Origin: JAJRTA01 sp965603125
Lineage (GTDB): Bacteria > Zixibacteria > MSB-5A5 > GN15 > FEB-12
DNA length: 64,000 nt
Assembly (NCBI GenBank): GCA_965603125.1
Contig: CBFDBU010000006.1
Location: forward strand, 97,205-161,204
Reading direction: 5' to 3'
Positions 26,194 to 33,837 of this stretch are shown here, piece after piece. Below the pieces are notes generated by a model. It did no database searches. It was given only the letters and a program-made list of their open reading frames with translations, and was not told the DNA's origin. Numbering within the stretch: position 1 is the first letter of the stretch; every line of letters starts with the position of its first letter. The translations under genes and the position numbers were made by a program.

Positions 26194-27024
26194 TCACATC
26201 CTCTCCACGCAGCCGGCGATGAGGTCGCGGAGTTTGGGTTCGGCAGCGGAAGCAGTGCCGATCACGTCCTCGAGCGAGCAGGGGTGCATGTTGTCGGGAA
26301 GGCCCATGTCGGTGATGATCGAAAAGCCGAGTATCTTATTGTGCTGATGGTGGGCGGTGATGACTTCCGGCACGGTGGACATCCCCACGGCGTCGGCCCC
26401 AAAGGTGCGCAGCATGCGATACTCGGCCGCCGTCTCAAGGCAGGGCCCGGTCAGGCCGACATAGACTCCCTCCTGCAGCCGCAAATCCTGTTGAAGCGCC
26501 ACGTCTTTGGCCAGCCCTACGTACTTCCGGTTGTAGACCTCGTACATGTCCGGGAAACGGTCGCCATGTGTATCATCATTAGGGCCTATCAGCGGGTTGC
26601 CCGGGAAGAAGTTAATGTGATCCTTGATGACCATAATATCACCGGGCGCGAAATTGGGGTTCAGTCCGCCGGCAGCGTTGGATACGACAAGTGTCTGAAC
26701 GCCGAGTGCCTTGAGCACTCTGATCGGGAAACCGATCTGTTGGAACGAGTATCCCTCGTAGAAATGGAACCGCCCCTGCATGCAGACCACCGGTTTGCCC
26801 CGCAACTTCCCGAACAGAAGCCGCCCGGCGTGTGACTCGACGGTCGAAACCGGGAAGTGGGGGATACTATCATAATCGACAGCACCGGCCATCTCGATGC
26901 CGTCCACCAGCGAGCCAAGTCCGGTACCGAGGATGATTCCAAAGCGCGGTTCAAGAGCAACGTGATCCCTGATGACGGCGACAGCGTCGGCGAGCATCTT
27001 TCTGTTTTCTTCTGTTGTGTCCAT
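26194..27024 (-). CDS. punA: purine-nucleoside phosphorylase, trimeric class I
   Basis: The enzyme phosphorolyses inosine and guanosine for purine salvage. The 276 residues carry GIILGTGLGSL (phosphate loop), SHAGRLLFG, GRFHFYEGY, NAAGGLN and the base-binding AVGMSTVPEV. All are typical of the trimeric PNP family. GGGAG precedes the ATG at 27024. It lies downstream of the divIVA-like gene after a terminator. Confidence 0.96.
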   Translation of the reverse strand: MDTTEENRKMLADAVAVIRDHVALEPRFGIILGTGLGSLVDGIEMAGAVDYDSIPHFPVSTVESHAGRLLFGKLRGKPVVCMQGRFHFYEGYSFQQIGFPIRVLKALGVQTLVVSNAAGGLNPNFAPGDIMVIKDHINFFPGNPLIGPNDDTHGDRFPDMYEVYNRKYVGLAKDVALQQDLRLQEGVYVGLTGPCLETAAEYRMLRTFGADAVGMSTVPEVITAHHQHNKILGFSIITDMGLPDNMHPCSLEDVIGTASAAEPKLRDLIAGCVERM

Positions 27025-27098
27025 TCGGCACTCCCAATCTGTCTGAGTATGTATTGCCGTTTGAACGGGAATATAACGGTTCGTGGTTTGCTGTCAGC

Positions 27099-27137
27099 AA
27101 AAAAGGCCGGCCACGTGAGAGTATGAGTGACCGGCCT
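27099..27137 (-). terminator. rho-independent terminator after the divIVA-like gene
   Basis: On the minus strand an 11-bp stem, AGGCCGGTCAC with GTGGCCGGCCT (one G-U), is followed directly by six T. It sits 25 bases after the divIVA-like stop and separates it from punA. Confidence 0.85.
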
Positions 27138-27161
27138 GAAAACGGATGGTGAGTAGTATCC

Positions 27162-28283
27162 TTAGCTTTCAGCAGCTTTGTCCATCTCTTCTTCGAACTT
27201 GGCAACGACTTTGTCCAATTCGTCGGCCAGCTTTTCCGGTGCCATGCCTTGGCCCTGCTCCCCGGTTGATCCGCTGCCCTGGTCTGCCGTCTGGGAGTCG
27301 GATACCTTTACGCGGTCGGTGGCGTGATCGGACTGGTCGTCGGGCGACAGCGCTGACGCGTCGGACTCCTTGATCACAAAGCCGGGTGGGACATCCTCGG
27401 CGCGCCGGTCCGTCTCCACAAAGGCGCCCGGCTTAGGCAGCGGTTCGGTGTTTACAATTGGAGGTGCAGTCTCGTCGTGCTGTTCGGACTGAGTTTGCTG
27501 GTAGTGTTGAAGGGCGGTGGCCAACTCGGGGTCAATCGGCTTTGACTCCTCCTCAACGCCGGTGGTGGAGACGTCCTCCATCGCTGTCAACTCGGCGTCT
27601 GCCGCCTCATCGTCGGGAGTCGGCGATGCGGAGGTTTCGTCGGATACGGCGACAATTCGTTCAGCCGCGTTGGCCTCTTCCATAGTGAGAGGCTCCGAGG
27701 GCGAAGGTTGGCCTGCCACTGTCTCCATTGTCCGCCGATCCACCTCGGACGACTCGGTGACCTCGATGCTGTCGGAACGACTGGCAGCTTTGGTAGACTC
27801 GGGATAATCGTCGCCGCGAACGTCGGACGGCCCGACGTCACCGGCCATGCCCTCGACCATGTCCAGATGTGATTTGATCAGGCTCTGCAGCTTGGCGTAA
27901 TATGACTTCCTGATCATTTCCGCCCGGGCAAGTTGAGCCTCGAATCGCTGGAGTTCCTGCGTGCGCGATGCAATCACTTTCTCGGCTTCAGACTTGGCTC
28001 GGGTGAGTATCAACTCGGCTTCCTTTTTGGCGTTGGTGACAGTCATATCGGCGTTGCGTCGGGCGTCGATAGCAGCGCTCTTGATCGTATCCTCGAACTG
28101 CCGCAGACCGGCCAACTGGCTCTTGAGGGAATCAATCTCCATCGACAGTTTCAGGTTCTCCTGTTTGACCTGCTCCAGGGTTACCGCCACCGTCTCGAGA
28201 AAACTGTCAACGTCATCTTTGCTGTATCCGCGCATCTGAGAGGAGAACTCATAGTTACGGATATCATTGGGTGACAAATCCAT
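27162..28283 (-). CDS. DivIVA domain protein with long acidic tail
   Basis: Residues 1-60 match the DivIVA membrane-curvature domain (LSPNDIRNYEFSSQMRGYSKDDVDSFLE is split by the typical Gly-Tyr). A coiled coil follows to about 150. The C-terminal 220 residues are low-complexity, acidic and rich in Ser/Thr/Glu. DivIVA proteins organise poles or septa. The family is best known from Gram-positives but occurs in several diderm lineages, typically in a yggS-divIVA-ileS cluster as hinted here. GAGAG precedes the ATG at 28283. Confidence 0.9.
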   Translation of the reverse strand: MDLSPNDIRNYEFSSQMRGYSKDDVDSFLETVAVTLEQVKQENLKLSMEIDSLKSQLAGLRQFEDTIKSAAIDARRNADMTVTNAKKEAELILTRAKSEAEKVIASRTQELQRFEAQLARAEMIRKSYYAKLQSLIKSHLDMVEGMAGDVGPSDVRGDDYPESTKAASRSDSIEVTESSEVDRRTMETVAGQPSPSEPLTMEEANAAERIVAVSDETSASPTPDDEAADAELTAMEDVSTTGVEEESKPIDPELATALQHYQQTQSEQHDETAPPIVNTEPLPKPGAFVETDRRAEDVPPGFVIKESDASALSPDDQSDHATDRVKVSDSQTADQGSGSTGEQGQGMAPEKLADELDKVVAKFEEEMDKAAES

Positions 28284-28450
28284 GGGTCTCTCGCTTATCT
28301 TCAGGTTTCCTTTTCTTCCAGCACATCGCCTGGCTCCCGAGGGCGGCTGTTCAATAGCTGAGCAGACCGATTCCTCGGAGTCCTACAATTAGTATCGTGA
28401 TTTCTCGGGGAAACATTAACCCCCGTGCAGTCGCAAAGTGTGAGGCCGAT

Positions 28451-29158
28451 CTAAGCGGGTGATTCGCGCCAGGGCCGGCGCTCGCCGAAAAGCAGGGTGC
28501 CCACACGGATCATGGTGGAGCCTTCGGCAATGGCCAGCGGAAAGTCGTCCGTCATGCCCATCGAGAGAGTATCGAACCGGTCGCCTACAGTGTCCCGTCC
28601 GCGCCGGTAAAGATCGCAGCAGAGCGCAAAGGCGCTGTGGATGCGGTCGACGTCGTCAGTAAAGGGACCAATTGTCATCAGTCCCGCCAACTCGATCCAG
28701 TCCAGGGAAGCCACCCTGCCGACAAGATCGAGACAGTCGTTGGGCGTCACGCCGAACTTCTGCTGTTCACCGGACGTGTTGACCTCTATCAGGCATTCAA
28801 TGCGGCGCTTGATGCGCCCGGCCTGGCGGTCTATTTCCTCGGCCAGCCGGTAGGAGTCGACCGACTGAATGACGTCAAACAACCCGACCGCCTTTTTGGC
28901 TTTATTTGTCTGAAGGTGGCCGATCATATGATAGCGGGCGATAGGCCCTGCTTCGGTGATCTTGGGTTCGGCTTCCTGGACGCGACTCTCGCCGATATTG
29001 TGCAGTCCGGCCGCCACCGCCATTTTGATAATAGCCGCCGGGTGTGTCTTGGTAACGGCTACAATGGTGATATCGTCGGCGTCGCGATCGTGCTCCTGGC
29101 AGGCCTCGGCAACATGGCCGCGGAGTTCCAGTATATTCCTGGCGAGTTGGTCTTTCAC
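28451..29158 (-). CDS. yggS: YggS/PLPBP family PLP homeostasis protein
   Basis: This cytosolic PLP-binding protein of the alanine-racemase-like barrel fold buffers pyridoxal phosphate. The 235 residues show IVAVTKTHP with the PLP Lys37, then GESRVQE, YHMIGHLQTNK, EVNTSGEQQKFG, GLMTIGPF and LSMGMTDDF. The start is a GTG at 29158 without a clear ribosome site. It lies just upstream of the divIVA-like gene, as in many bacteria. Confidence 0.95.
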   Translation of the reverse strand: MKDQLARNILELRGHVAEACQEHDRDADDITIVAVTKTHPAAIIKMAVAAGLHNIGESRVQEAEPKITEAGPIARYHMIGHLQTNKAKKAVGLFDVIQSVDSYRLAEEIDRQAGRIKRRIECLIEVNTSGEQQKFGVTPNDCLDLVGRVASLDWIELAGLMTIGPFTDDVDRIHSAFALCCDLYRRGRDTVGDRFDTLSMGMTDDFPLAIAEGSTMIRVGTLLFGERRPWRESPA

Positions 29159-29317
29159 CTGTGGCCAATATCTTTCGCCTGCCTTTCATACGCAAGGGAA
29201 ATCAGGTGATTGGTGGGGGGTGTGGCGGTCTTGAGGGTGCGCAACAGCTTTGCTGTGGGACCCTACCGATCGTACACTACCATCAGATATCACAGCAAGC
29301 AGTGGCGCGCCAGGCAC

Positions 29318-29557
29318 CTACTGATCTGACGTGATGATCTGTTTCTGGCGGGTGTCGAAGCCGTACAGTTCGTACTCGTTGTACTTGTAGAAATGCAGAT
29401 CGTGGTCGAACTCGGCGTCGGCGATACTGAAGTGCTTGACACGATGGTCGTTGATGAAGGCATGCAGGCGAGCCATCAGTTCGGCCGCCTCGCGCGTGGT
29501 CAGATACACGGCAGCGTCGGTGACGGTCCGGTCGTTGTCACGGTCATGGATGCGCAA
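29318..29557 (-). CDS. small conserved-looking hypothetical protein
   Basis: I do not recognise this 79-residue product. It is polar, with no signal or membrane segment, and rich in His, Asp and Tyr (HFSIADAEFDHDLHFYKYNEYELYGFDT). The TTG start at 29557 is preceded by GGGGGAAG at good spacing, which argues for a real gene. It starts 45 bases after the stop of the preceding leftward gene and may be cotranscribed with it. Confidence 0.55.
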   Translation of the reverse strand: MRIHDRDNDRTVTDAAVYLTTREAAELMARLHAFINDHRVKHFSIADAEFDHDLHFYKYNEYELYGFDTRQKQIITSDQ

Positions 29558-29602
29558 TGCTTCCCCCCGTCTCTGATGCCGAAGCCGCTCGTGGGGTGGG
29601 CA

Positions 29603-30787
29603 TCAGGCCGTTGCCAAGTATGCCCTGTCCTCGACGGCAGCGGGATCGATAGGGATGACGGGCACAGCCTCGACCTCACCGATGGGTAGCGTCGGCTGGA
29701 TCATATCCTGCGGTGCGAACCTCGACTCCAGCATTTCCACAGCGGTGTCCACGCGATCAAAGAAACTCTCTACTGTCCCCAGAAGCTGTTCACGAGCGGC
29801 ATCAACCATTTCACCGGAGAAGCCCAACTCTTCGGCGGCCAGATCGAAGAACTCAGCGACCTTGGCCAGGAGCTTCTCCTCGGCCTGGCCCAGGTAGCCG
29901 TCTACGGCGTCAAAGAATGCGGCCATCATCTCCGGCGTTCCCTTTTCGGCCACGTTACCGGCGCTGGTCACGTAGCTTCCAACGGCGTCGGGAGTGGTCT
30001 CGGCCACCTGCTGGGTCTGCACATTGAACTGGTTGAGGAAAGTCATGCTGAAACGGCTGTCCAGTCGGAAGCGCAGCGCCAGCCTGTTGGTGGCGCGGCG
30101 GTGGCCGTCGTGGGTGTGGATATCGAGGAAGCGGCGCACGTGCTGAGCTTCGCGGTAGAAACCCTGGGCGGCGAAATTGCGGCTCTGCAGCGCAAACCGG
30201 CTGACCGCCCGTGACTTCGACCACGATTTCCCCTTTACCATCGAGTTCCCCTCCGGAAGCAGGCTCTCGCCTGTGGCATCCGTCGCGCTCGTGGTGACCG
30301 TCTGGGTGCCGTTAACGATCATCCGGGCTTTAAGGCCAAATCCTGCGGTGGCAAACTCCCGGAGTTCCTGCACGTCTCCATCCTCCGACAGTCTCTCGAG
30401 CGTTTCGGTCATCGCCCCCAAGTTGAACTTGAGGTTAAGGCCGTAGTCCATCCGGGCGCTGCGCTCAAAAGTGTACGTGGCAGGTTGCGGGGCGGGCGTA
30501 TCATCGGCGGCGATATCTTCGGAAGGCAGGTAGCAATCCCCGGCTTTCGGTTCGCCTGGCTCGGCGGCGGCAGGTGGTGCCGTCTCGGTCGACGGTGGTT
30601 TGGGCACACCGGCTGACTCCGGCGAGGGAACATAGCGGTCCTGCGGAGTCTCGGTCGTCGGCTCCTCAGCCTGGGCAGGCGGCTGGTACTCACTCGGAGC
30701 ATGATAAGCCGGCGTCTGGTTGACCAGACTGAGGTAATGGTTTCGATACCTCTCAGTGAGATTGGCAAACAAGCTGAACAGGTCCAT
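29603..30787 (-). CDS. hypothetical protein with Pro-rich linker and helical C-terminus
   Basis: The 394-residue protein has no signal peptide. Residues about 25-105 are Pro/Glu/Thr-rich and disordered. MDYGLNLKFNLGAMTETLERL follows, then a basic Arg-rich stretch (RFALQSRNFAAQGFYREAQHVRRF) and a long alpha-helical region. The arrangement resembles DUF5610-like proteins, but this is not certain. AAGGGG precedes the ATG at 30787. Confidence 0.65.
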   Translation of the reverse strand: MDLFSLFANLTERYRNHYLSLVNQTPAYHAPSEYQPPAQAEEPTTETPQDRYVPSPESAGVPKPPSTETAPPAAAEPGEPKAGDCYLPSEDIAADDTPAPQPATYTFERSARMDYGLNLKFNLGAMTETLERLSEDGDVQELREFATAGFGLKARMIVNGTQTVTTSATDATGESLLPEGNSMVKGKSWSKSRAVSRFALQSRNFAAQGFYREAQHVRRFLDIHTHDGHRRATNRLALRFRLDSRFSMTFLNQFNVQTQQVAETTPDAVGSYVTSAGNVAEKGTPEMMAAFFDAVDGYLGQAEEKLLAKVAEFFDLAAEELGFSGEMVDAAREQLLGTVESFFDRVDTAVEMLESRFAPQDMIQPTLPIGEVEAVPVIPIDPAAVEDRAYLATA

Positions 30788-31111
30788 AGTTACCCCTTAT
30801 GTTTGAGCAGTTCCTACATATTAGTGTCGGCAGAGAATGGACAGCCCTTCACATGGTTGCAGGAAATATCCGGCTCCGCCAGGCCCGGGCGGTACGTGTG
30901 CTACGGGGCTTATTGAAAAACGTACTCCAAGGGGTGACGTCGGGTCTCTCTGCCCGACGCCTCTATGGATTCGTGTTACTGCCAGGCAGAGACGCCTGGC
31001 AGCACCAGCATCAATGCTTCGGCGGCCCGCTACGATGACTTTTTCAACAGGTCCTACGACTGCGATTTAGGAAAATAGCGTTTTATACGCAGGAAACAGG
31101 GGCAGGCTTTT
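30788..31111. other. 324-base gap carrying a MITE-like element
   Basis: Most of this gap is the element at 30905-31053. No gene is seen. It separates the globin gene from the hypothetical gene on the same strand. Confidence 0.5.
30905..31053. mobile_element. MITE-like non-autonomous element, about 149 bp
   Basis: The left end (GGGGCTTATTGAAAAA) and the complement of the right end (GACCTGTTGAAAAA) are imperfect inverted repeats that resemble the ends of the IS at 20930-22275. CTAC lies on both sides (30901-30904 and 31054-31057). Inside are the hairpins GTCGGG/CCCGAC and CTGCCAGGC/GCCTGGCAG (30979-31002). Mobilisation by the IS5-type transposase is an inference. Confidence 0.5.
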
Positions 31112-31543
31112 CTATCTGACCGGTGATCTGGCGGCAGCCACGGTGCGCCGCATGATGGCGAAAGCAAGGCCGATTGCTTCATCGAGGGCTTTTTCCAGTT
31201 GCTTGGTCCAGGAGGGAGCAAGTATCTCGGACAAGCTCTGCAGCAGTGCCTCCCCGAGGATCGAGAAGTGCTCCGGCCTCAGACTTGTCTTACGGTATTT
31301 GCGGCCCAATCTAAGCAACTGACGTTCTAACGCCTCGGGCTGGTCAAACTCGCTCACCAGCGCGCCCAGGGCCCGGTCAAACATATCGCCGAGCATGAGC
31401 CTGTCCTCCGATGTGACCACGGACTCAAGTTCGGGGTGTTCTTCAAAGAGGATCTCGTAGAAGCGCCGACGTAATGCTCCACGTCGGAGCCATATCTGGT
31501 CCGCCGAGTCCTTGATCAAATGAATGTCTATTGCCATGCACAT
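31112..31543 (-). CDS. globin-like protein lacking the proximal histidine
   Basis: The 143 residues follow the single-domain globin pattern: helix A (IHLIKDSADQIWLRRGALRRRFYEILF, broken by PEL), then LRPEHFSILGEALLQSL, corresponding to the helix F/G region of flavohaemoglobins. The haem-ligating His that lies seven residues before the RPE proline is Tyr83 here (GRKYRKTSLRP). Haem binding is therefore doubtful or uses Tyr. The product may be a globin-fold sensor. Met1 and Met3 are both possible starts. Confidence 0.75.
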   Translation of the reverse strand: MCMAIDIHLIKDSADQIWLRRGALRRRFYEILFEEHPELESVVTSEDRLMLGDMFDRALGALVSEFDQPEALERQLLRLGRKYRKTSLRPEHFSILGEALLQSLSEILAPSWTKQLEKALDEAIGLAFAIMRRTVAAARSPVR

Positions 31544-31756
31544 TTCCCTGAGTAGTTCAAGAGCCTTATTCTCTTATCGGCAGCGATCGGAGAAACCGCA
31601 CCTCCGGAGAGACAGGCAACGCCCTTAGGGGTGTTTGCTCGATGAGTCGCCGGGGAACTCCGTCACTGGTCTTTGACATCTGCGGGTCACTTTACCCGTG
31701 AACCGGCGGCGAATGTTTTTCTTGTGACCCCCACAAGGGGACGGTATATAGGCGTC

Positions 31757-32911
31757 ATGAAGCAGGCGGGATACCTCAACTGGATAGAGCTGTCAAGCTC
31801 CGCGCTGGCGCATAATATCGGATCGCTGAGAGGGCTTGCCGGAAAGAGGCTTCTGGCGATTTCGGTCAAGGCGAACGGCTATGGGCATGGCCTTGGCGAG
31901 ATCGTCAATCTTCTGACGGCTGAACCGGCTGCTGATTACGTTACCGTTCATACGCTCGACGAAGCTCTGGCCGCCCGAGAGGCCGGCTGGGAACGCAGGA
32001 TCATGGTGCTGGGCCCCCTGCCGCCGGATCGTCTGGAGCAGGCTGTGAAACAGGGACTGGAGCCGGTGATATTCGAGCGCCGGACCCTGGCCAACCTGGG
32101 GAAACTCCTGCGCAAGAGGGGGAGTAAAATAAGAACCCACCTCAAACTTGAGACAGGCACCCACCGTCAGGGCATAACCGCGAAAGAACTGCCGGCATTT
32201 GCCACGATCTACCACCGGTATGCCGGTCTTGGCAGGCCGTACGGGGCCGCCATGCACTTTGCCAATATCGAAGACACCACCAGCCATGAGTATGCCGAAT
32301 ACCAACTGGAGAACTTCAGGCGCCTAAGAAAGGAAATGGCGCGGTTGAAAATCAAACCGGTAATCTGCCATACGGCCTGTTCGGCGGCGATGATTCTTTT
32401 CGACAGAACGCGTTTCCAACTGGTTCGCCCGGGGATAGCCGCCTACGGTCACTGGCCATCTAAAGAGACATACCTATCATATCGCCTCCAGGGCGGGGGC
32501 GACGATCTGTTCCATCCGGTGCTTGCCTGGAAGACCAGAGTAACCCAGATCAAACGAGTGGCGCGTGACTCGTTTGTCGGTTACGGTTGCACTTATCGCA
32601 CAACGTCGGCGACCCGCTTGGCGGTGTTGCCGGTCGGGTACGCCGATGGGTACGATCGCGGTCTGTCCAATCGCGCCCATGTACTCATCAACGGAAGGCG
32701 GGCGCCGGTGCGCGGACGGATATGTATGAATCTGACGATGGTGGATATCACCGACATCAAGGGCGTGAGAGTAGGCAGCGAGGCAACCCTCATCGGGCGC
32801 AGCGGCAAAGAGACTCTCACGGCCGAGCAGCTGGCCGACTGGGCGGGAACGATCAACTACGAACTACTGGCACGGCTGTCGCCGCTGATCCCCAGACTGA
32901 CAGTGCCGTGA
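31757..32911 (+). CDS. alr: alanine racemase
   Basis: This PLP enzyme supplies D-alanine for peptidoglycan. The 384 residues carry VKANGYGHG with PLP Lys38, VRPGIAAYG, and VGYGCTY with the second catalytic base Tyr276, followed by PVGYADGYDR and the late RICMNLTMVD. The frame is open 28 codons upstream, but family similarity begins at the ATG at 31757. No strong ribosome site is visible. It is the first rightward gene after a long leftward run. Confidence 0.95.
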   Translation: MKQAGYLNWIELSSSALAHNIGSLRGLAGKRLLAISVKANGYGHGLGEIVNLLTAEPAADYVTVHTLDEALAAREAGWERRIMVLGPLPPDRLEQAVKQGLEPVIFERRTLANLGKLLRKRGSKIRTHLKLETGTHRQGITAKELPAFATIYHRYAGLGRPYGAAMHFANIEDTTSHEYAEYQLENFRRLRKEMARLKIKPVICHTACSAAMILFDRTRFQLVRPGIAAYGHWPSKETYLSYRLQGGGDDLFHPVLAWKTRVTQIKRVARDSFVGYGCTYRTTSATRLAVLPVGYADGYDRGLSNRAHVLINGRRAPVRGRICMNLTMVDITDIKGVRVGSEATLIGRSGKETLTAEQLADWAGTINYELLARLSPLIPRLTVP

Positions 32912-33018
32912 GCTGGAGCAGCGGGAGAAGCTGCGCCTGATCGCGGCGGAGTATCCCTCAGCCTTTCCGTTACATCTTATTTGAGGCAATGCGGATCCCC
33001 CAAACGCCCGCAAATCTC

Positions 33019-33046
33019 TTGACGACGGGTAGATATTGGCTATATT
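33019..33046 (+). promoter_or_regulatory. putative sigma-70 promoter of rpmH
   Basis: TTGACG (33019-33024), a 16-base spacer and TATATT (33041-33046) lie 33 bases before the rpmH start. It would drive the rpmH-rnpA-yidD-yidC series. Confidence 0.7.
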
Positions 33047-33078
33047 CATGTCCTGATTTATTGAGGTAAACGAGGAAA

Positions 33079-33231
33079 ATGAAACGGACATTCCAGCCGT
33101 CGAACAGAAAGAAGCTTAACGACCACGGTTATCGGGCACGCATGGCCACCAAGGGTGGTCGGAGGGTGCTGGCCCGACGCCGAGCGAAAGGCAGAAAACG
33201 ACTGGCCGCCCGTGTTGGCCGAAAGAAATAG
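33079..33231 (+). CDS. rpmH: 50S ribosomal protein L34
   Basis: This 50-residue basic protein starts MKRTFQPSNRKK and contains GYRARMATKGGRRVLARR, which is diagnostic for L34. GAGGAAA lies just ahead of the ATG. Its 3' end overlaps the open frame of rnpA. Confidence 0.98.
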   Translation: MKRTFQPSNRKKLNDHGYRARMATKGGRRVLARRRAKGRKRLAARVGRKK

Positions 33232-33562
33232 GCTGTCCCGAAAATCCAGCCTGAAGAGCAGGACCGAGATCGAACGGCTCTTCGCTAAGGGCCACAGGCA
33301 AAGCGGGGAATGCGTGGCCTGTGTTTGGGAGAAAGCAGACCGGTTCCAGTACGGAGTGTTTGTCCCCGGTAACTTCGGCAACGCTGTCCAGAGAAATCGG
33401 TTTAAGCGACTCTGTCGGGAAGCTGTTCGGCGAAACCAGCGGATTCTGCAACATCCGGTCCATATCGGTCTGTTACCAAGAGGGAATGCCGGGGAAGTTG
33501 ACTTCAAGCAGATAAATGCCGAAATCGACCGCATATTCCAGAGCATCAACGCCTCCGGGTAG
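33212..33562 (+). CDS. rnpA: ribonuclease P protein component
   Basis: RnpA binds the RNase P RNA and helps mature tRNA 5' ends. The frame is open from 33155 (GTG), inside rpmH. The GTG at 33212 (or TTG at 33215) gives 116 residues, the normal length, and begins just before LSRKSSLKSRTEIERLF. The RNR motif reads GNAVQRNRFKRLCRE. Either start overlaps the end of rpmH; the ribosome site is weak, so coupling to rpmH translation is likely. Confidence 0.93.
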   Translation: MLAERNRLSRKSSLKSRTEIERLFAKGHRQSGECVACVWEKADRFQYGVFVPGNFGNAVQRNRFKRLCREAVRRNQRILQHPVHIGLLPRGNAGEVDFKQINAEIDRIFQSINASG

Positions 33563-33785
33563 AAGACCGGGACTGCCGGCATACGTGCTGATTGCAGTCA
33601 TCTACCTCTATCGCTATACCTTGTCACCGATATTCGGGAATGCCTGCCGCTATTGGCCGACGTGCTCCCACTACGCAGAGGATGCCCTCAGGAAGCACGG
33701 CGCGCTCCGAGGGTGCGTCATGGCAGTGAAGCGTCTGCTCCGGTGCCACCCGTGGCACGAAGGGGGCTACGACCCGGTGGAATAG
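33516..33785 (+). CDS. yidD: membrane protein insertion efficiency factor YidD
   Basis: YidD is a small inner-membrane-associated protein acting with YidC. The core IAVIYLYRYTLSPIFGNACRYWPTCSHYAEDAL and RCHPWHEGGYDPV (each split here by variable residues) is diagnostic. The 89-residue frame starts at an ATG 47 bases inside rnpA; a GTG at 33585 would give the more usual length of about 66. The start is therefore uncertain. Confidence 0.92.
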   Translation: MPKSTAYSRASTPPGRRPGLPAYVLIAVIYLYRYTLSPIFGNACRYWPTCSHYAEDALRKHGALRGCVMAVKRLLRCHPWHEGGYDPVE

Positions 33786-33837
33786 GCCTCTCAGGGATGG
33801 ATAAGCCACCGCAAACTTGGTAATCAGGAACGGTAAC

